Shown piece by piece: positions 1 to 8,527 of a DNA stretch of 64,000 nucleotides. The position numbers and the translations under genes are program-made. Source of the stretch: DASXRU01 sp033856235 (GTDB taxonomy: Bacteria; Acidobacteriota; Blastocatellia; Pyrinomonadales; Pyrinomonadaceae); assembly GCA_033856235.1 (NCBI GenBank), contig JAWVFI010000083.1, positions 8,754 to 72,753 of the forward strand, given 5' to 3'. Under the pieces are notes generated by a model, which saw only the letters and a list, made by a program, of their open reading frames with translations, ran no database searches and was not told where the DNA came from. Numbering within the stretch: position 1 is the stretch's first letter; each line of letters starts with the position of its first letter.

Positions 1-46
1 CGATGGCCAGGTTAGCGAAAATGCGGCCGAGTCAACCTTTCACGAG

Positions 47-868
47 GTGGACGATCGCGACCGTGCGATCCCCGCCATCGAGTTTCGCGACGTGTCCCTG
101 GCTTTTGACGACCGTCAGGTTTTGGACGGTCTCAGCTTCAAGGTCATGAAAGGCGAAACTAAAATTATTTTGGGCGGATCCGGCTGCGGCAAATCCACCA
201 CCATCAAGCTGGTCCTCGGTTTATTGAAACCCGATTCGGGCCTGGTGTTGGTGGATGGCGAGGACATTACGAACTACGACGAAGTCCAGATGATGAAGGT
301 GCGCCGGAAGATTGGGATGATTTTTCAGGAAGGGGCACTCTTTGATTCCCTCTCCGTTTATGACAACGTAGCGTTTCGACTCCATGAGCAGGGCGTGCCG
401 GAGGAAGAAGTTGAACCCGAGGTGCGGCGCATGCTGCAATTCGTAAATCTAGAAGATGCGATCGACAAAATGCCCATCGAACTATCGGGCGGAATGCGCC
501 GCCGCGTGGGCATCGCGCGCGCCCTGGTTGGCGACCCGAAGATCGTGATGTTTGACGAGCCCACTGCCGGACTGGATCCGCCTACGGCGCGCACCATCTG
601 TGAACTGGCTATGAAATTGCGCGATCTGGAAGACGTCTCTTCGATCTTTGTTACGCATGAGATGAACAACCTAGATTATCTTTCATCGGAGTACGCGGTC
701 GTTAACGACGCCGGCGAGGTCGTATTCGAGAAAGAAGGCGAGCGCCTTTGTTTGATAAACTGTAAGACTTTGATGATGCGCGATGGCAGGGTAATTTTTA
801 GTGGCACGGATGAAACCCTGAAGAAGGCGGACGATCCGTACATCCAGAAATTTCTGCGGGGACATTAG
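47..868 (+). CDS. ABC transporter ATP-binding protein, MlaF/Ttg2A-like (MCE lipid transport)
   Basis: The protein is an ABC ATPase that should energise a phospholipid or related lipid transporter of the MCE (Mla) type at the inner membrane. All nucleotide-binding motifs are present: Walker A GGSGCGKST (about 43-51), Q-loop Gln near 94, signature LSGGMRRR (146-153), Walker B IVMFDEP (166-172) and the switch His near 204. The GMRRR form of the signature and 273 residues fit MlaF. The next gene encodes an MlaD-type protein; the permease (MlaE) is not in the window and probably lies just upstream. The start given is a GTG; the frame is open to the left edge of the window, so a longer N-terminus cannot be excluded. 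Confidence 0.88.
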   Translation: MDDRDRAIPAIEFRDVSLAFDDRQVLDGLSFKVMKGETKIILGGSGCGKSTTIKLVLGLLKPDSGLVLVDGEDITNYDEVQMMKVRRKIGMIFQEGALFDSLSVYDNVAFRLHEQGVPEEEVEPEVRRMLQFVNLEDAIDKMPIELSGGMRRRVGIARALVGDPKIVMFDEPTAGLDPPTARTICELAMKLRDLEDVSSIFVTHEMNNLDYLSSEYAVVNDAGEVVFEKEGERLCLINCKTLMMRDGRVIFSGTDETLKKADDPYIQKFLRGH

Positions 869-949
869 TAGAAAGGATAAAGGTAAAGAAAACGAACCTG
901 AGTCCACTTGTGAGGGCTGGTCTTAACGTTTACTTTACCTTCCAGCAAT

Positions 950-2095
950 ATGCCACCAGCAAGAAGAACCGTCGGTCTGAGCGAACTGCGAGTCGGCCTG
1001 CTTGTGATTGGGGCGATCGCGGTCCTGATATTTCTGATCCTGAACGCTTCCGGCGACATTAACCCCTTCGCCAGCAAACTGCATTTGCGGGCGCGTTTCG
1101 CCGACGCCAATGGTTTGCGGCCTGGTTCCGAAGTTCGTCTCGCCGGAGTACGCATCGGCAAGGTCGAAAAGATCACCTTGCTGCCGCCCTCCAACGTGCC
1201 CGGTGACAAGCGGGTCGAAGCGAGCTTCGCTGTTGACAGCAAAATTGATGGCCAGCCGGCGACGCAGCGCATTCGCACCGATTCGATAGCGCTACAGGCC
1301 GCCCCCAGTCTCCTGGGAAGCGAGATGATCATCAACGTCACACCCGGGACTTCCATCGGCCAGCCCATACAAGAGAACGCAATTCTGCCTTCTTCAGCGG
1401 CAAACACAATTAGCGACTTTGCCACCTCAGGCACAGACCTGGCCCAGCGCCTGACGAAACTCTCCGACCAGCTCAATGAAGTAGTAAAGGACGTGCGTGA
1501 AGGCAAAGGCACAGTCGGCCATCTTTTCACTGACGATGCTCTTTACAATAATCTCAATGCGACGATCCGCGACACCGAAGAACTGATGCAGCAGATCAAA
1601 ACCGGCAGGGGTTCTGCCGGCAAATTGATTTACGACGATGCGCTTTACAACAATGCTAACGACATCGCGGCAAACCTGAAAAAGATATCGGACGATATCA
1701 AGGGCGGGCGTGGTTCAGCGGGCAAATTCCTCTCCAGCGACGAAATGTACAATAAGGTGAATCGTTTGGCCGATCGGGTGAATCACTCGATGGATCAAAT
1801 CGATAACATCGTCGCCGACGTGAATTCCGGGCGCGGCACCTTAGGCAAACTGGTGAAGGACGAGGCGATCTATAACGACGCCAGGCAAGCTATTGCGCGC
1901 TTCAACACCACCGCCGAGCGCATCGATAACGTAGTGGCGAATGCGCAGCGTGGCGAAGGCACCGTCGGTAAACTACTGACTGACGATCAACTCTACAACA
2001 ACGTCAACCAGCTCTCTTCCGAGAGCGTGAAACTCCTCTACGACTTCCGCCAGAACCCGAAGAAGTATCTAACGATCAAGTTTCAGCTGTTCTAA
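950..2095 (+). CDS. MlaD/MCE-domain lipid transport protein with repeated C-terminal motif
   Basis: This is the substrate-binding MCE protein partner of the preceding ATPase. An N-terminal membrane segment (about residues 14-33) anchors the protein; it is followed by an MCE/MlaD domain (about 40-125), with the typical FADANGLRPGSEVRLAGVRIG stretch in slightly split form around residues 48-68. The C-terminal half is helical and carries five copies of a motif of the form G-x-G-[TS]-x-G-[KH]-[LF] followed by DD/DE and YNN (starting near residues 184, 218, 252, 293 and 333), with spacing of 34, 34, 41 and 41. In MCE proteins the C-terminal helices form the channel or a periplasmic shaft; here the regular repeats suggest an extended coiled structure. 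It lies 81 bp after the ATPase gene and is probably cotranscribed. Confidence 0.85.
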   Translation: MPPARRTVGLSELRVGLLVIGAIAVLIFLILNASGDINPFASKLHLRARFADANGLRPGSEVRLAGVRIGKVEKITLLPPSNVPGDKRVEASFAVDSKIDGQPATQRIRTDSIALQAAPSLLGSEMIINVTPGTSIGQPIQENAILPSSAANTISDFATSGTDLAQRLTKLSDQLNEVVKDVREGKGTVGHLFTDDALYNNLNATIRDTEELMQQIKTGRGSAGKLIYDDALYNNANDIAANLKKISDDIKGGRGSAGKFLSSDEMYNKVNRLADRVNHSMDQIDNIVADVNSGRGTLGKLVKDEAIYNDARQAIARFNTTAERIDNVVANAQRGEGTVGKLLTDDQLYNNVNQLSSESVKLLYDFRQNPKKYLTIKFQLF

Positions 2096-2112
2096 CCTGC
2101 CGACGGCGGCAA

Positions 2113-5100
2113 CTATGACGTCGGCCAATCGGAAGGCCGGATGCGAGTGACGGTGTTGTCATTCGAATTCGCCACCCAGACATACGTCCCGTCATAGACC
2201 AGCGCGGCAGGACTAACCCCGACTCTGAAAGACCCGTGATTACTTCCATCTGCGGCTAGTAGCCTTGTGATCGTGTTCTCTGAATTCTCTGCCACCCACA
2301 CATATGTGCCGTCATAGGCCAGACTGTACGGGCTAGTCCCTGTCGGAAAAGTTCCGTGATTGCTGCCATCAGCCGCCAACAGTCTGCTGACGAAAGTTTC
2401 CTCCATATTGGCCACCCAGATGTAAGTACCGTCAAAGGCCAGCGCTATCGGGAAACGTCCCGTGGGAAAAGTGCCCTGGTTGCTCCCATCCGTAGCGAGT
2501 AACCGGTTGACGGTGTTGTCGCTGGTATTGCAGACCCAGATGTATTTGCCGTCATAAGTCAGCGAATGTGGAAAGCTCCCCACCTTAAAGGATCCCTGGT
2601 TGCTGCCATCCGTCGCGAGCAGCCGAATGAGGAGTTGCGGAGTTCCCACCGCCAGCCAGATGTAAGTGCCGTCGTGTGCGAAACCGCTCGCAAAATCCGA
2701 GCACGGAAAGGTTCCTTGATTGCTGCCATCGGCGGCCCGTAAACGGGTGATGGTGGGTTGGCTGCCATTCGCCGCCCAGATGTAGCCTCCGAAATAGATC
2801 AGAGCTTGTGGATAGCTCTCAACGGGGAACGTTCCCTGATTGCTTCCGTCAGACGCCCGCAGCCGGGTGAGGTTGTTGGCGCCACTATTAGCCACCCAGA
2901 TGTAGGTGCCGTCATAGGCGAGGCCTTCCGGAGTCGGGCCGACCGGAAAAGTCTCCAGCAATTGGGTCACTGTGATCGGAGCGCTCTTGGTTGATGCTCC
3001 CTCACCTTGTTGTCCAGTTAACTGATAGACAACCTCACCTGTCGGATGCACCGGGTAACTGGTGGAATTAAGCGGCACAGTCACTCCACCGGGTTCCAGA
3101 ACCAGCGAAGTTATTGACTCAGTCGCCCAGGCCAGTATGACTGGTTGGCCGGGTTGGAATGCTTCCGCCGTCGCCGTAAATGAAGTTATCGCCGGTGGAC
3201 TGACATAAACCTGCACGTTATTTGCGCCACCACTCGCGCCCTCCGCGCTATACGGCGTCAGCGTATACAGAGTCGCGACAATCGGATTGACCGTACACGA
3301 TCCCTTCCCGCTTGAGCTATCGATATGGCCACTCGTATATCCTTCCGCAGTCACGATCACGTACTGCGCATCGGCAGTCGTCCACGAGAGGGTTGCGGCC
3401 GCTCCCGAGTCTACCGTCTGCGGTTTTGCCGCGGGCAAGGGGTCTACGAAGCGGGGATTCGACACCTGGGCCACGGCCGTCGCGAAGGTGAAGATCTGTC
3501 CCGCGTAAACTATCAACTCGTACTCGGTCCATGCTTCCGGCGTATCGCTCCAATTCGTCTGCGGCGATGAGTGCTGGCGACTGTCATAGAGCAGTTTGGT
3601 CAACGTCGTGTTGTAGAGCAGCCAGTACTCTGCTTCCACGACTCCCCACGAAAGGTTGATCTGCGTGCCGGGAGCGATCGGTGTCGGCGGGATGACGGTG
3701 AATTTAGTGATCGTTAAGGTGCCCGCCTCTTTTGTCAGCGACCGCGACCCCTGGACACCATCCGGATCAGCACCCGTCATTTCCAGGATCATGAATGGCG
3801 TCTGGCCCTGTATCTGATTGACGAGGACGTCGATCAGCTGAAAGACAAAACTCTCGCCGGCGGCCAGTGGCTCACTCGCGGCTCCCTGCGCCGGCTCCGC
3901 CGTGTACCAGTAGAGGTCGCCTTGCTCGGCCGGCGCGGCATTAGTAACCCACTGGCTCTGCGCTGTCGTCAACTGAATACCATCAGAGCTCGAGGCTAGT
4001 TGCCGGCTCTCGGTCGTGCCCACGTAGATGCCGAATTGAAAGTTCTCACAGTTGACCGTCTCGGACGTCGGGTTATAGACAGTGATCGTCAAGTCAACAA
4101 GCATCGGCTCTTCGTCACTTGAAACATAGACAGTGTTGGGATCCAGCTTGTATTGCAGAATGAATTGAGCCGGCGGAGTGGGCGAGTCGTCATTGAGCGA
4201 TTGGGATTGCATGCTCGTTCCTCTTTCAGATGACGGGGGCCAATCTGAAGGCCGTATCCGGGTGACGGTATTGTCTCCATAATTTGCAACCCAGATATAA
4301 GTTCCATCATAGGTCAACGTATAAGGATAATTTCCAACTTGAAAAGTTCCCTGGTTGCTGCCATCTGTGACGAGCAGTCGGGTGACTGTGTTGTCACTGC
4401 TATTCGCTGTCCAGATGCAGGTCCCGTCATAGGCTATACCTAGTGGACTATGCCCGACCGGGAAGGTTCCTTGATTGCTGCCGTCTGTAGCGAGGAGCCG
4501 TGTGAGCGTGTTGTCTTGCGAATTCACCACCCAGATATGGGTACCGTCATAAGCCAGAGATTGTGGATTATAGCCGGCCGTAAAACTTCCCTGATTGCTG
4601 CCGTCCGCGGCGAGTATCCGGGTAACCGTGTTCGAGTCAAAACAAGACCCCACCCAGATGCATGTCCCGTCATAGGCTAGAGCTTGTGGAGTATTCCCGA
4701 CCGGGAAAGTTCCATGATTACTGCCGTCCGCAGTTAGCAGCCTGCTGACCGTGTTGTCCTGAAAATTCGCCACCCAGATGTACGGGTCGGCATAGACCAC
4801 AGCCCTGGCATAATTGCCCACCGTAAAGGTTCCCTGGTTACTGCCATCTGCGGCAAGTAGCCGGGTGACCTGGTTGACACCTCCATTCGCCACCCAAAGA
4901 TAAGTGCCGTCATAGGCCAGCGATGATGGAGAAACACCGCACGGGAAAGAGCCCTGACTACTGCCATCTGCGAGGAGCAATCGAGTGACTGTGTTGGCGT
5001 ATGCGTTCGCTATCCAAAGATAAGTGCCGTCGTAGGCCAACGCTTGTGGCACCTCTCCAGCTTGGAAAGTCTCCAGTTGTTGCGTAACGGTAACCGGACC

Positions 5101-6327
5101 GCTCTCGAACGATGGTTCCTCTCCATAGGCCGTTAGCTGATAGACCACCTGCCCCTTCGGGTACACCACGTAGCTGGGCGGAGTGATCGGCAGGCTCTCG
5201 CCGCCGGGATTGAGTACTAACTCAGTGACCGACTCCGTTTCCCAGGAGAGTGTCACCGGTTGGCCCGGAGCGAATGACTGGGGTGTGGCGTTGAAGATCT
5301 TTATCAATGGCGGATTGACTGAGACGGTGACATTAAGCGCCTCTCCACTCTGGCCGTCAGCACTGTAGGTCGTTACCTCATAAGTGGTGGTCAACTGCGG
5401 ATTGACCTGCAGCTCTCCGCTGCCACTCGAGCTATCAACCTGGCCGCTCGTATATTCAGCGGCTGTGACGATCACGTACTGCGTGTCGGCGGTCTTCCAT
5501 GAGATAACCGAAGCCGTGCCCGAATCTACGGAACCTGGATTCGCCGTCGGCGGAAAATCGTCGACGAAGCGCGGGTTGGCCACCTGTGCGACCGCGCTCC
5601 TCACCGCCACAAACTGGCCCGCATACGCAAACAACTCATATTCAGTCTGCTCGTCCGGCGTGGCGGTCCAATTCATTTGCGGCTGGGGATGCTGGCGGCT
5701 GTCATAGAGCAGTTCGCTCAGTAACGTGTTGTAGAGTTGCCAATACTCTGCGGCGTTGACCTTCCATGACAGGTTTACTTCGGCGCCGGGAGCCACCGGC
5801 GTCGGCGGCGTGACGTTGAAATACTCAATCGCCAGACTACCCTGCTCTTTAGTTAGCGGCAGCGCGCCCTGCACTCCATCCGGATCGCCATCTGTAGCTT
5901 CAAAGATCATAAACTGTGAGACGCCTTCCACATTGTTGACCGAAATGTTCTCCAGCCGAAAGATGAAAGTGTCGCCGGAGGCCAATGGCTCACTTGCGAC
6001 TCCCGATGCCGGCACCGCCGTATACCAATAGAGATTTCCCTGCGTCTCCGGCTCGGCATTAGTGCTCCACTGGCTCTGCTCAGTCGTCAACTGAATACCA
6101 ACGGAGGTCGGGGCGAGTTGCTCTTCTGCTGTCCCGATGTAGATGCCGAATTGAAAGCTCTGACAGTTGACCGCCGCGGACGTGGGGTTGAAGACCGCGA
6201 TAGTTAAGTTAACGAGCATCTCCTCACTGTCGCTGGAAACGTAGACGATGTCCGGATTCACCGTGTATTGCAGAATGAATTGAGGCGTCGGACTGGGCGA
6301 GTCGTCATTGATCAATTGGGATTGCAT
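2113..6327 (-). CDS. Double Ig-like/seven-bladed beta-propeller protein (two tandem copies fused)
   Basis: This 1404-residue protein consists of two complete paralogous units in one frame: residues 1-705 and 706-1404. Each unit has an N-terminal beta-rich domain (starting near FILQYTVNPD), then Ig-like segments with the pattern APGxxVNLSW and PGQPVTLSWE, then seven repeats of about 42 residues with the core YDGTYIWVAN...TVTRLLA.DGSNQGTF, i.e. a seven-bladed YncE/NHL-like propeller. No signal peptide is visible. Function is unknown; the fold suggests binding of a protein or glycan. The start at 6327 has a Shine-Dalgarno sequence (AGAGAGGAATGAAG). A second start signal is retained inside the gene at the unit boundary. 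It is the last gene of the 23-kb run, 67 bp after a third copy, and ends 17 bp from the convergent MCE gene. Confidence 0.8.
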   Translation of the reverse strand: MQSQLINDDSPSPTPQFILQYTVNPDIVYVSSDSEEMLVNLTIAVFNPTSAAVNCQSFQFGIYIGTAEEQLAPTSVGIQLTTEQSQWSTNAEPETQGNLYWYTAVPASGVASEPLASGDTFIFRLENISVNNVEGVSQFMIFEATDGDPDGVQGALPLTKEQGSLAIEYFNVTPPTPVAPGAEVNLSWKVNAAEYWQLYNTLLSELLYDSRQHPQPQMNWTATPDEQTEYELFAYAGQFVAVRSAVAQVANPRFVDDFPPTANPGSVDSGTASVISWKTADTQYVIVTAAEYTSGQVDSSSGSGELQVNPQLTTTYEVTTYSADGQSGEALNVTVSVNPPLIKIFNATPQSFAPGQPVTLSWETESVTELVLNPGGESLPITPPSYVVYPKGQVVYQLTAYGEEPSFESGPVTVTQQLETFQAGEVPQALAYDGTYLWIANAYANTVTRLLLADGSSQGSFPCGVSPSSLAYDGTYLWVANGGVNQVTRLLAADGSNQGTFTVGNYARAVVYADPYIWVANFQDNTVSRLLTADGSNHGTFPVGNTPQALAYDGTCIWVGSCFDSNTVTRILAADGSNQGSFTAGYNPQSLAYDGTHIWVVNSQDNTLTRLLATDGSNQGTFPVGHSPLGIAYDGTCIWTANSSDNTVTRLLVTDGSNQGTFQVGNYPYTLTYDGTYIWVANYGDNTVTRIRPSDWPPSSERGTSMQSQSLNDDSPTPPAQFILQYKLDPNTVYVSSDEEPMLVDLTITVYNPTSETVNCENFQFGIYVGTTESRQLASSSDGIQLTTAQSQWVTNAAPAEQGDLYWYTAEPAQGAASEPLAAGESFVFQLIDVLVNQIQGQTPFMILEMTGADPDGVQGSRSLTKEAGTLTITKFTVIPPTPIAPGTQINLSWGVVEAEYWLLYNTTLTKLLYDSRQHSSPQTNWSDTPEAWTEYELIVYAGQIFTFATAVAQVSNPRFVDPLPAAKPQTVDSGAAATLSWTTADAQYVIVTAEGYTSGHIDSSSGKGSCTVNPIVATLYTLTPYSAEGASGGANNVQVYVSPPAITSFTATAEAFQPGQPVILAWATESITSLVLEPGGVTVPLNSTSYPVHPTGEVVYQLTGQQGEGASTKSAPITVTQLLETFPVGPTPEGLAYDGTYIWVANSGANNLTRLRASDGSNQGTFPVESYPQALIYFGGYIWAANGSQPTITRLRAADGSNQGTFPCSDFASGFAHDGTYIWLAVGTPQLLIRLLATDGSNQGSFKVGSFPHSLTYDGKYIWVCNTSDNTVNRLLATDGSNQGTFPTGRFPIALAFDGTYIWVANMEETFVSRLLAADGSNHGTFPTGTSPYSLAYDGTYVWVAENSENTITRLLAADGSNHGSFRVGVSPAALVYDGTYVWVANSNDNTVTRIRPSDWPTS
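4195..4232 (-). promoter_or_regulatory. Internal Shine-Dalgarno and ATG at the unit boundary of the fused propeller gene
   Basis: On the minus strand the sequence GAAAGAGGAACGAGC is followed by ATG at 4212, the first codon of the second paralogous unit (MQSQSLNDDSPTPP). It matches the start region of the first unit (MQSQLINDDSPSP). This looks like the original ribosome binding site of a formerly separate gene whose upstream neighbour lost its stop codon; it could still allow independent translation of the second unit. Confidence 0.55.
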
Positions 6328-6394
6328 TCTTCATTCCTCTCTAGCCATGCAGATCTCAGGGCCACAACGATTGAAATAATTTTGGGTCCCAGAA

Positions 6395-8500
6395 TCAGTT
6401 TCCCGATGGCGGCGGCCAATCAGACGGCCGGATGCGGGTGACTGTGTAGTCGCTTCCGTTCGCCACCCAAATGTATGTGCCGTCATAGACCATGGCATTT
6501 GGATTTCCGCCGACCTGAAAAGTCCCTTGAAAACTCCCGTCCGTGGCGAGCAATCGAGTGACTGTGTTGTCGTCTTCGTTTGAGACCCAAATGTAAGTGC
6601 CGTCAGTAACCAGACCGTCTGGATATTTCCCCACCGCAAAAGTTCCATGATTGCTGCCATCGACAGTCAGCAGACGAGTGAGAGTGTTATCGCTCTGGTT
6701 CGCAACCCAAACGTATGTGCCGTCAGAGACCAAGGCACAGGGAGAATTGCCTGTTGGGAACGTTCCTCGACTACTTCCATCTGTGGCCAGCAGCCGGGTG
6801 ACTGTGTTGTCTTCCAAATTCGCCACCCAGATGTACGTGCCATCATAGGCGATTGCTTGAGGATACTTACCCACCGCAAAGGTTCCTTGATTGCTGCCAT
6901 CGGTGGCGAGTAGTCGGACGGCAACGCCCGGTGCAACGCCGCCCACCGCCGCCCAGATATATGTGCCGTCATAAACCAGAGCCTGCGGCAACGAACCGAC
7001 CTGAAAACAGCCTTGATCGCTGCCATCTGCGGCGAGCAGCCGGGTAACATTATCTGTGTGGCCTACCCAGATGTAGGTGCCGTCATAAGCCAGCGCCAGC
7101 GGGAATGTGGTCTGAAAAGTTCCTTGACTGGTGCCATTGGTCGCGCGCAACCTCATTACCGTTTCGTCCTCGGAATTCCCTACCCAGATGTAGGTGCCGT
7201 CATAGGCAAGGGCGCGCGGTTGAGTTCCGACCGGAAAACAGTCGAGTTGTTGCGTGACAGTAACGGGCGTCATGACCGGTGGCCCTTGTCCCTCTGCCGT
7301 TAGTTGATAGACCACCTGCCCCTTCGGGTTCACCACACAACTGGAGGTATTCACGGGAAGGCTTATGTTACCCGGATTGAGTGTCAGCGCCGTGACCGAC
7401 TTCGTCTCCCACGAGAGTGTCACTGGCCAGCCCAGTGCGAATAACTGAGGAGACGCGGAGAAGGAAACAATCTCCGGCGGATTGACAGAGACGGTGATAT
7501 TAAGCGCTTCTCCACTCTTGCCGTCTGCACCATAGGTGGTCACCTCATAAGTGGTCGTCAACTGCGGATTGACTTGAAGGTGCCCCCTCCCAGTCGAACT
7601 ATCAATCTGCCCGCTCGTATATTCGGCGGCTGTGACGATCACGTACTTCGTGTCAGCTGTCTGCCACGAGATGGTCGCGGCGGTGCCCGAATCGACCGAC
7701 GTGGGATCCGCGGTCGGCGGATAGTCTTCGAGGAAGCGCGGATTCGCTACCTGCGCAACCGCGCTCGCCACCGCCACAAACTGGCCCGCATACGCGAACA
7801 ACTCATACTCAGTCTGCTCGTCCGGCGTGTCGGTCCAATTCATTTGCGGCTGGGGATGCTGGCGGCTGTCATAGAGCAGTTTGCTCAACAACGTGTTGTA
7901 GAGTTGCCAATACTCCGCTTCGTTGACCTTCCATGACAGGTTTACCTCGGCGCCGGGAGCCACCGGCGTCGACGGAGTGACGCTGAAATATTCAATCTTT
8001 AGACTTCCCTGCTCCTTAGTTAGCGGCAGCGCGCCCTGCACGCTAATCGGGTTATTCGGGTCGGCGCCAGTCACTTCAAAGATCATGAGCTCGGAGACGC
8101 CTTCCACATCGTTTACGGGAATGTTCGCAAGCTGAAAGATAAAGGTGTCGCCCGCGGCCAAAGACTCACTCGCCACACCCGTTGCCGGCGCCGCCGTGTA
8201 CCAATAGAGATTTCCCTGCGTCTCAGGCTCAGCATTAGTGCTCCACTGGCTCTGCTCAGTCGTCAACTGAATACCATCTGAGGCCGAGGCGAGTTGTCCC
8301 TCTGAGGCGCCGACGTAGACGCCGAATTGAAAGTTTTGACAGTTGGCCGGCGCGGCCGTCGGATTGAGGACCGTGATGGTTAGGTTGACGAGCATCGACT
8401 CAGTGTCGCTGGAGACATAGACAATGTCCGGGTTCACCTTGTATTGAAGGATGGACTGGGCCGGCGGGGGCTGGCTGTTAGTCAGGTATGGGTAGTCCAT
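6395..8500 (-). CDS. Ig-like/seven-bladed beta-propeller protein (single copy)
   Basis: The 701-residue protein is the single-unit paralogue of the fused gene downstream. It starts with a beta-rich domain (ILQYKVNPDIVYVSSDTES, about 17-35), then Ig-like segments, each introduced by a PGAEVNLSW-type strand, and ends with seven blades of the YDGTYIWVAN.DNTVTRLLA type (about 420-695), finishing in RIRPSDWPPP. Blade 2 is a few residues short and blade 3 a few residues long compared with the others. No signal peptide, membrane segment or catalytic motif is visible. The start has a good ribosome binding site (GGAAAGGAA, 5 nt before ATG). It follows the 1289-residue protein by 27 bp. The function is unknown; seven-bladed propellers of this sort usually act as binding scaffolds. 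Confidence 0.8.
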   Translation of the reverse strand: MDYPYLTNSQPPPAQSILQYKVNPDIVYVSSDTESMLVNLTITVLNPTAAPANCQNFQFGVYVGASEGQLASASDGIQLTTEQSQWSTNAEPETQGNLYWYTAAPATGVASESLAAGDTFIFQLANIPVNDVEGVSELMIFEVTGADPNNPISVQGALPLTKEQGSLKIEYFSVTPSTPVAPGAEVNLSWKVNEAEYWQLYNTLLSKLLYDSRQHPQPQMNWTDTPDEQTEYELFAYAGQFVAVASAVAQVANPRFLEDYPPTADPTSVDSGTAATISWQTADTKYVIVTAAEYTSGQIDSSTGRGHLQVNPQLTTTYEVTTYGADGKSGEALNITVSVNPPEIVSFSASPQLFALGWPVTLSWETKSVTALTLNPGNISLPVNTSSCVVNPKGQVVYQLTAEGQGPPVMTPVTVTQQLDCFPVGTQPRALAYDGTYIWVGNSEDETVMRLRATNGTSQGTFQTTFPLALAYDGTYIWVGHTDNVTRLLAADGSDQGCFQVGSLPQALVYDGTYIWAAVGGVAPGVAVRLLATDGSNQGTFAVGKYPQAIAYDGTYIWVANLEDNTVTRLLATDGSSRGTFPTGNSPCALVSDGTYVWVANQSDNTLTRLLTVDGSNHGTFAVGKYPDGLVTDGTYIWVSNEDDNTVTRLLATDGSFQGTFQVGGNPNAMVYDGTYIWVANGSDYTVTRIRPSDWPPPSGN

Positions 8501-8527
8501 TCAAGTTCCTTTCCAGGATCGTAAGCA

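Larger units (their letters stand above)
2113..8500 (-). repeat. Three tandem 2.1-kb paralogous gene units
   Basis: Three units of 701, 705 and 699 residues lie head to tail: C (8500-6395), A (6327-4213) and B (4212-2113). Every unit has the same order of domains and exactly seven propeller blades. Units A and C resemble each other more (for example VNPQLTTTYEVTTY in both) than either resembles B (VNPIVATLYTLTPY), which suggests B split off first. Within each unit the blades form 126-129 bp DNA repeats with a strongly conserved core, read on the plus strand as CACCCAGATGTANGTGCCGT. Confidence 0.85.

Noticed and set aside
2113..8500. Regular 126-129 bp repeats resembling a CRISPR-like or satellite array
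   Set aside because: They are in frame, encode propeller blades, vary in the middle as proteins do, and have no spacers; no cas genes are near.
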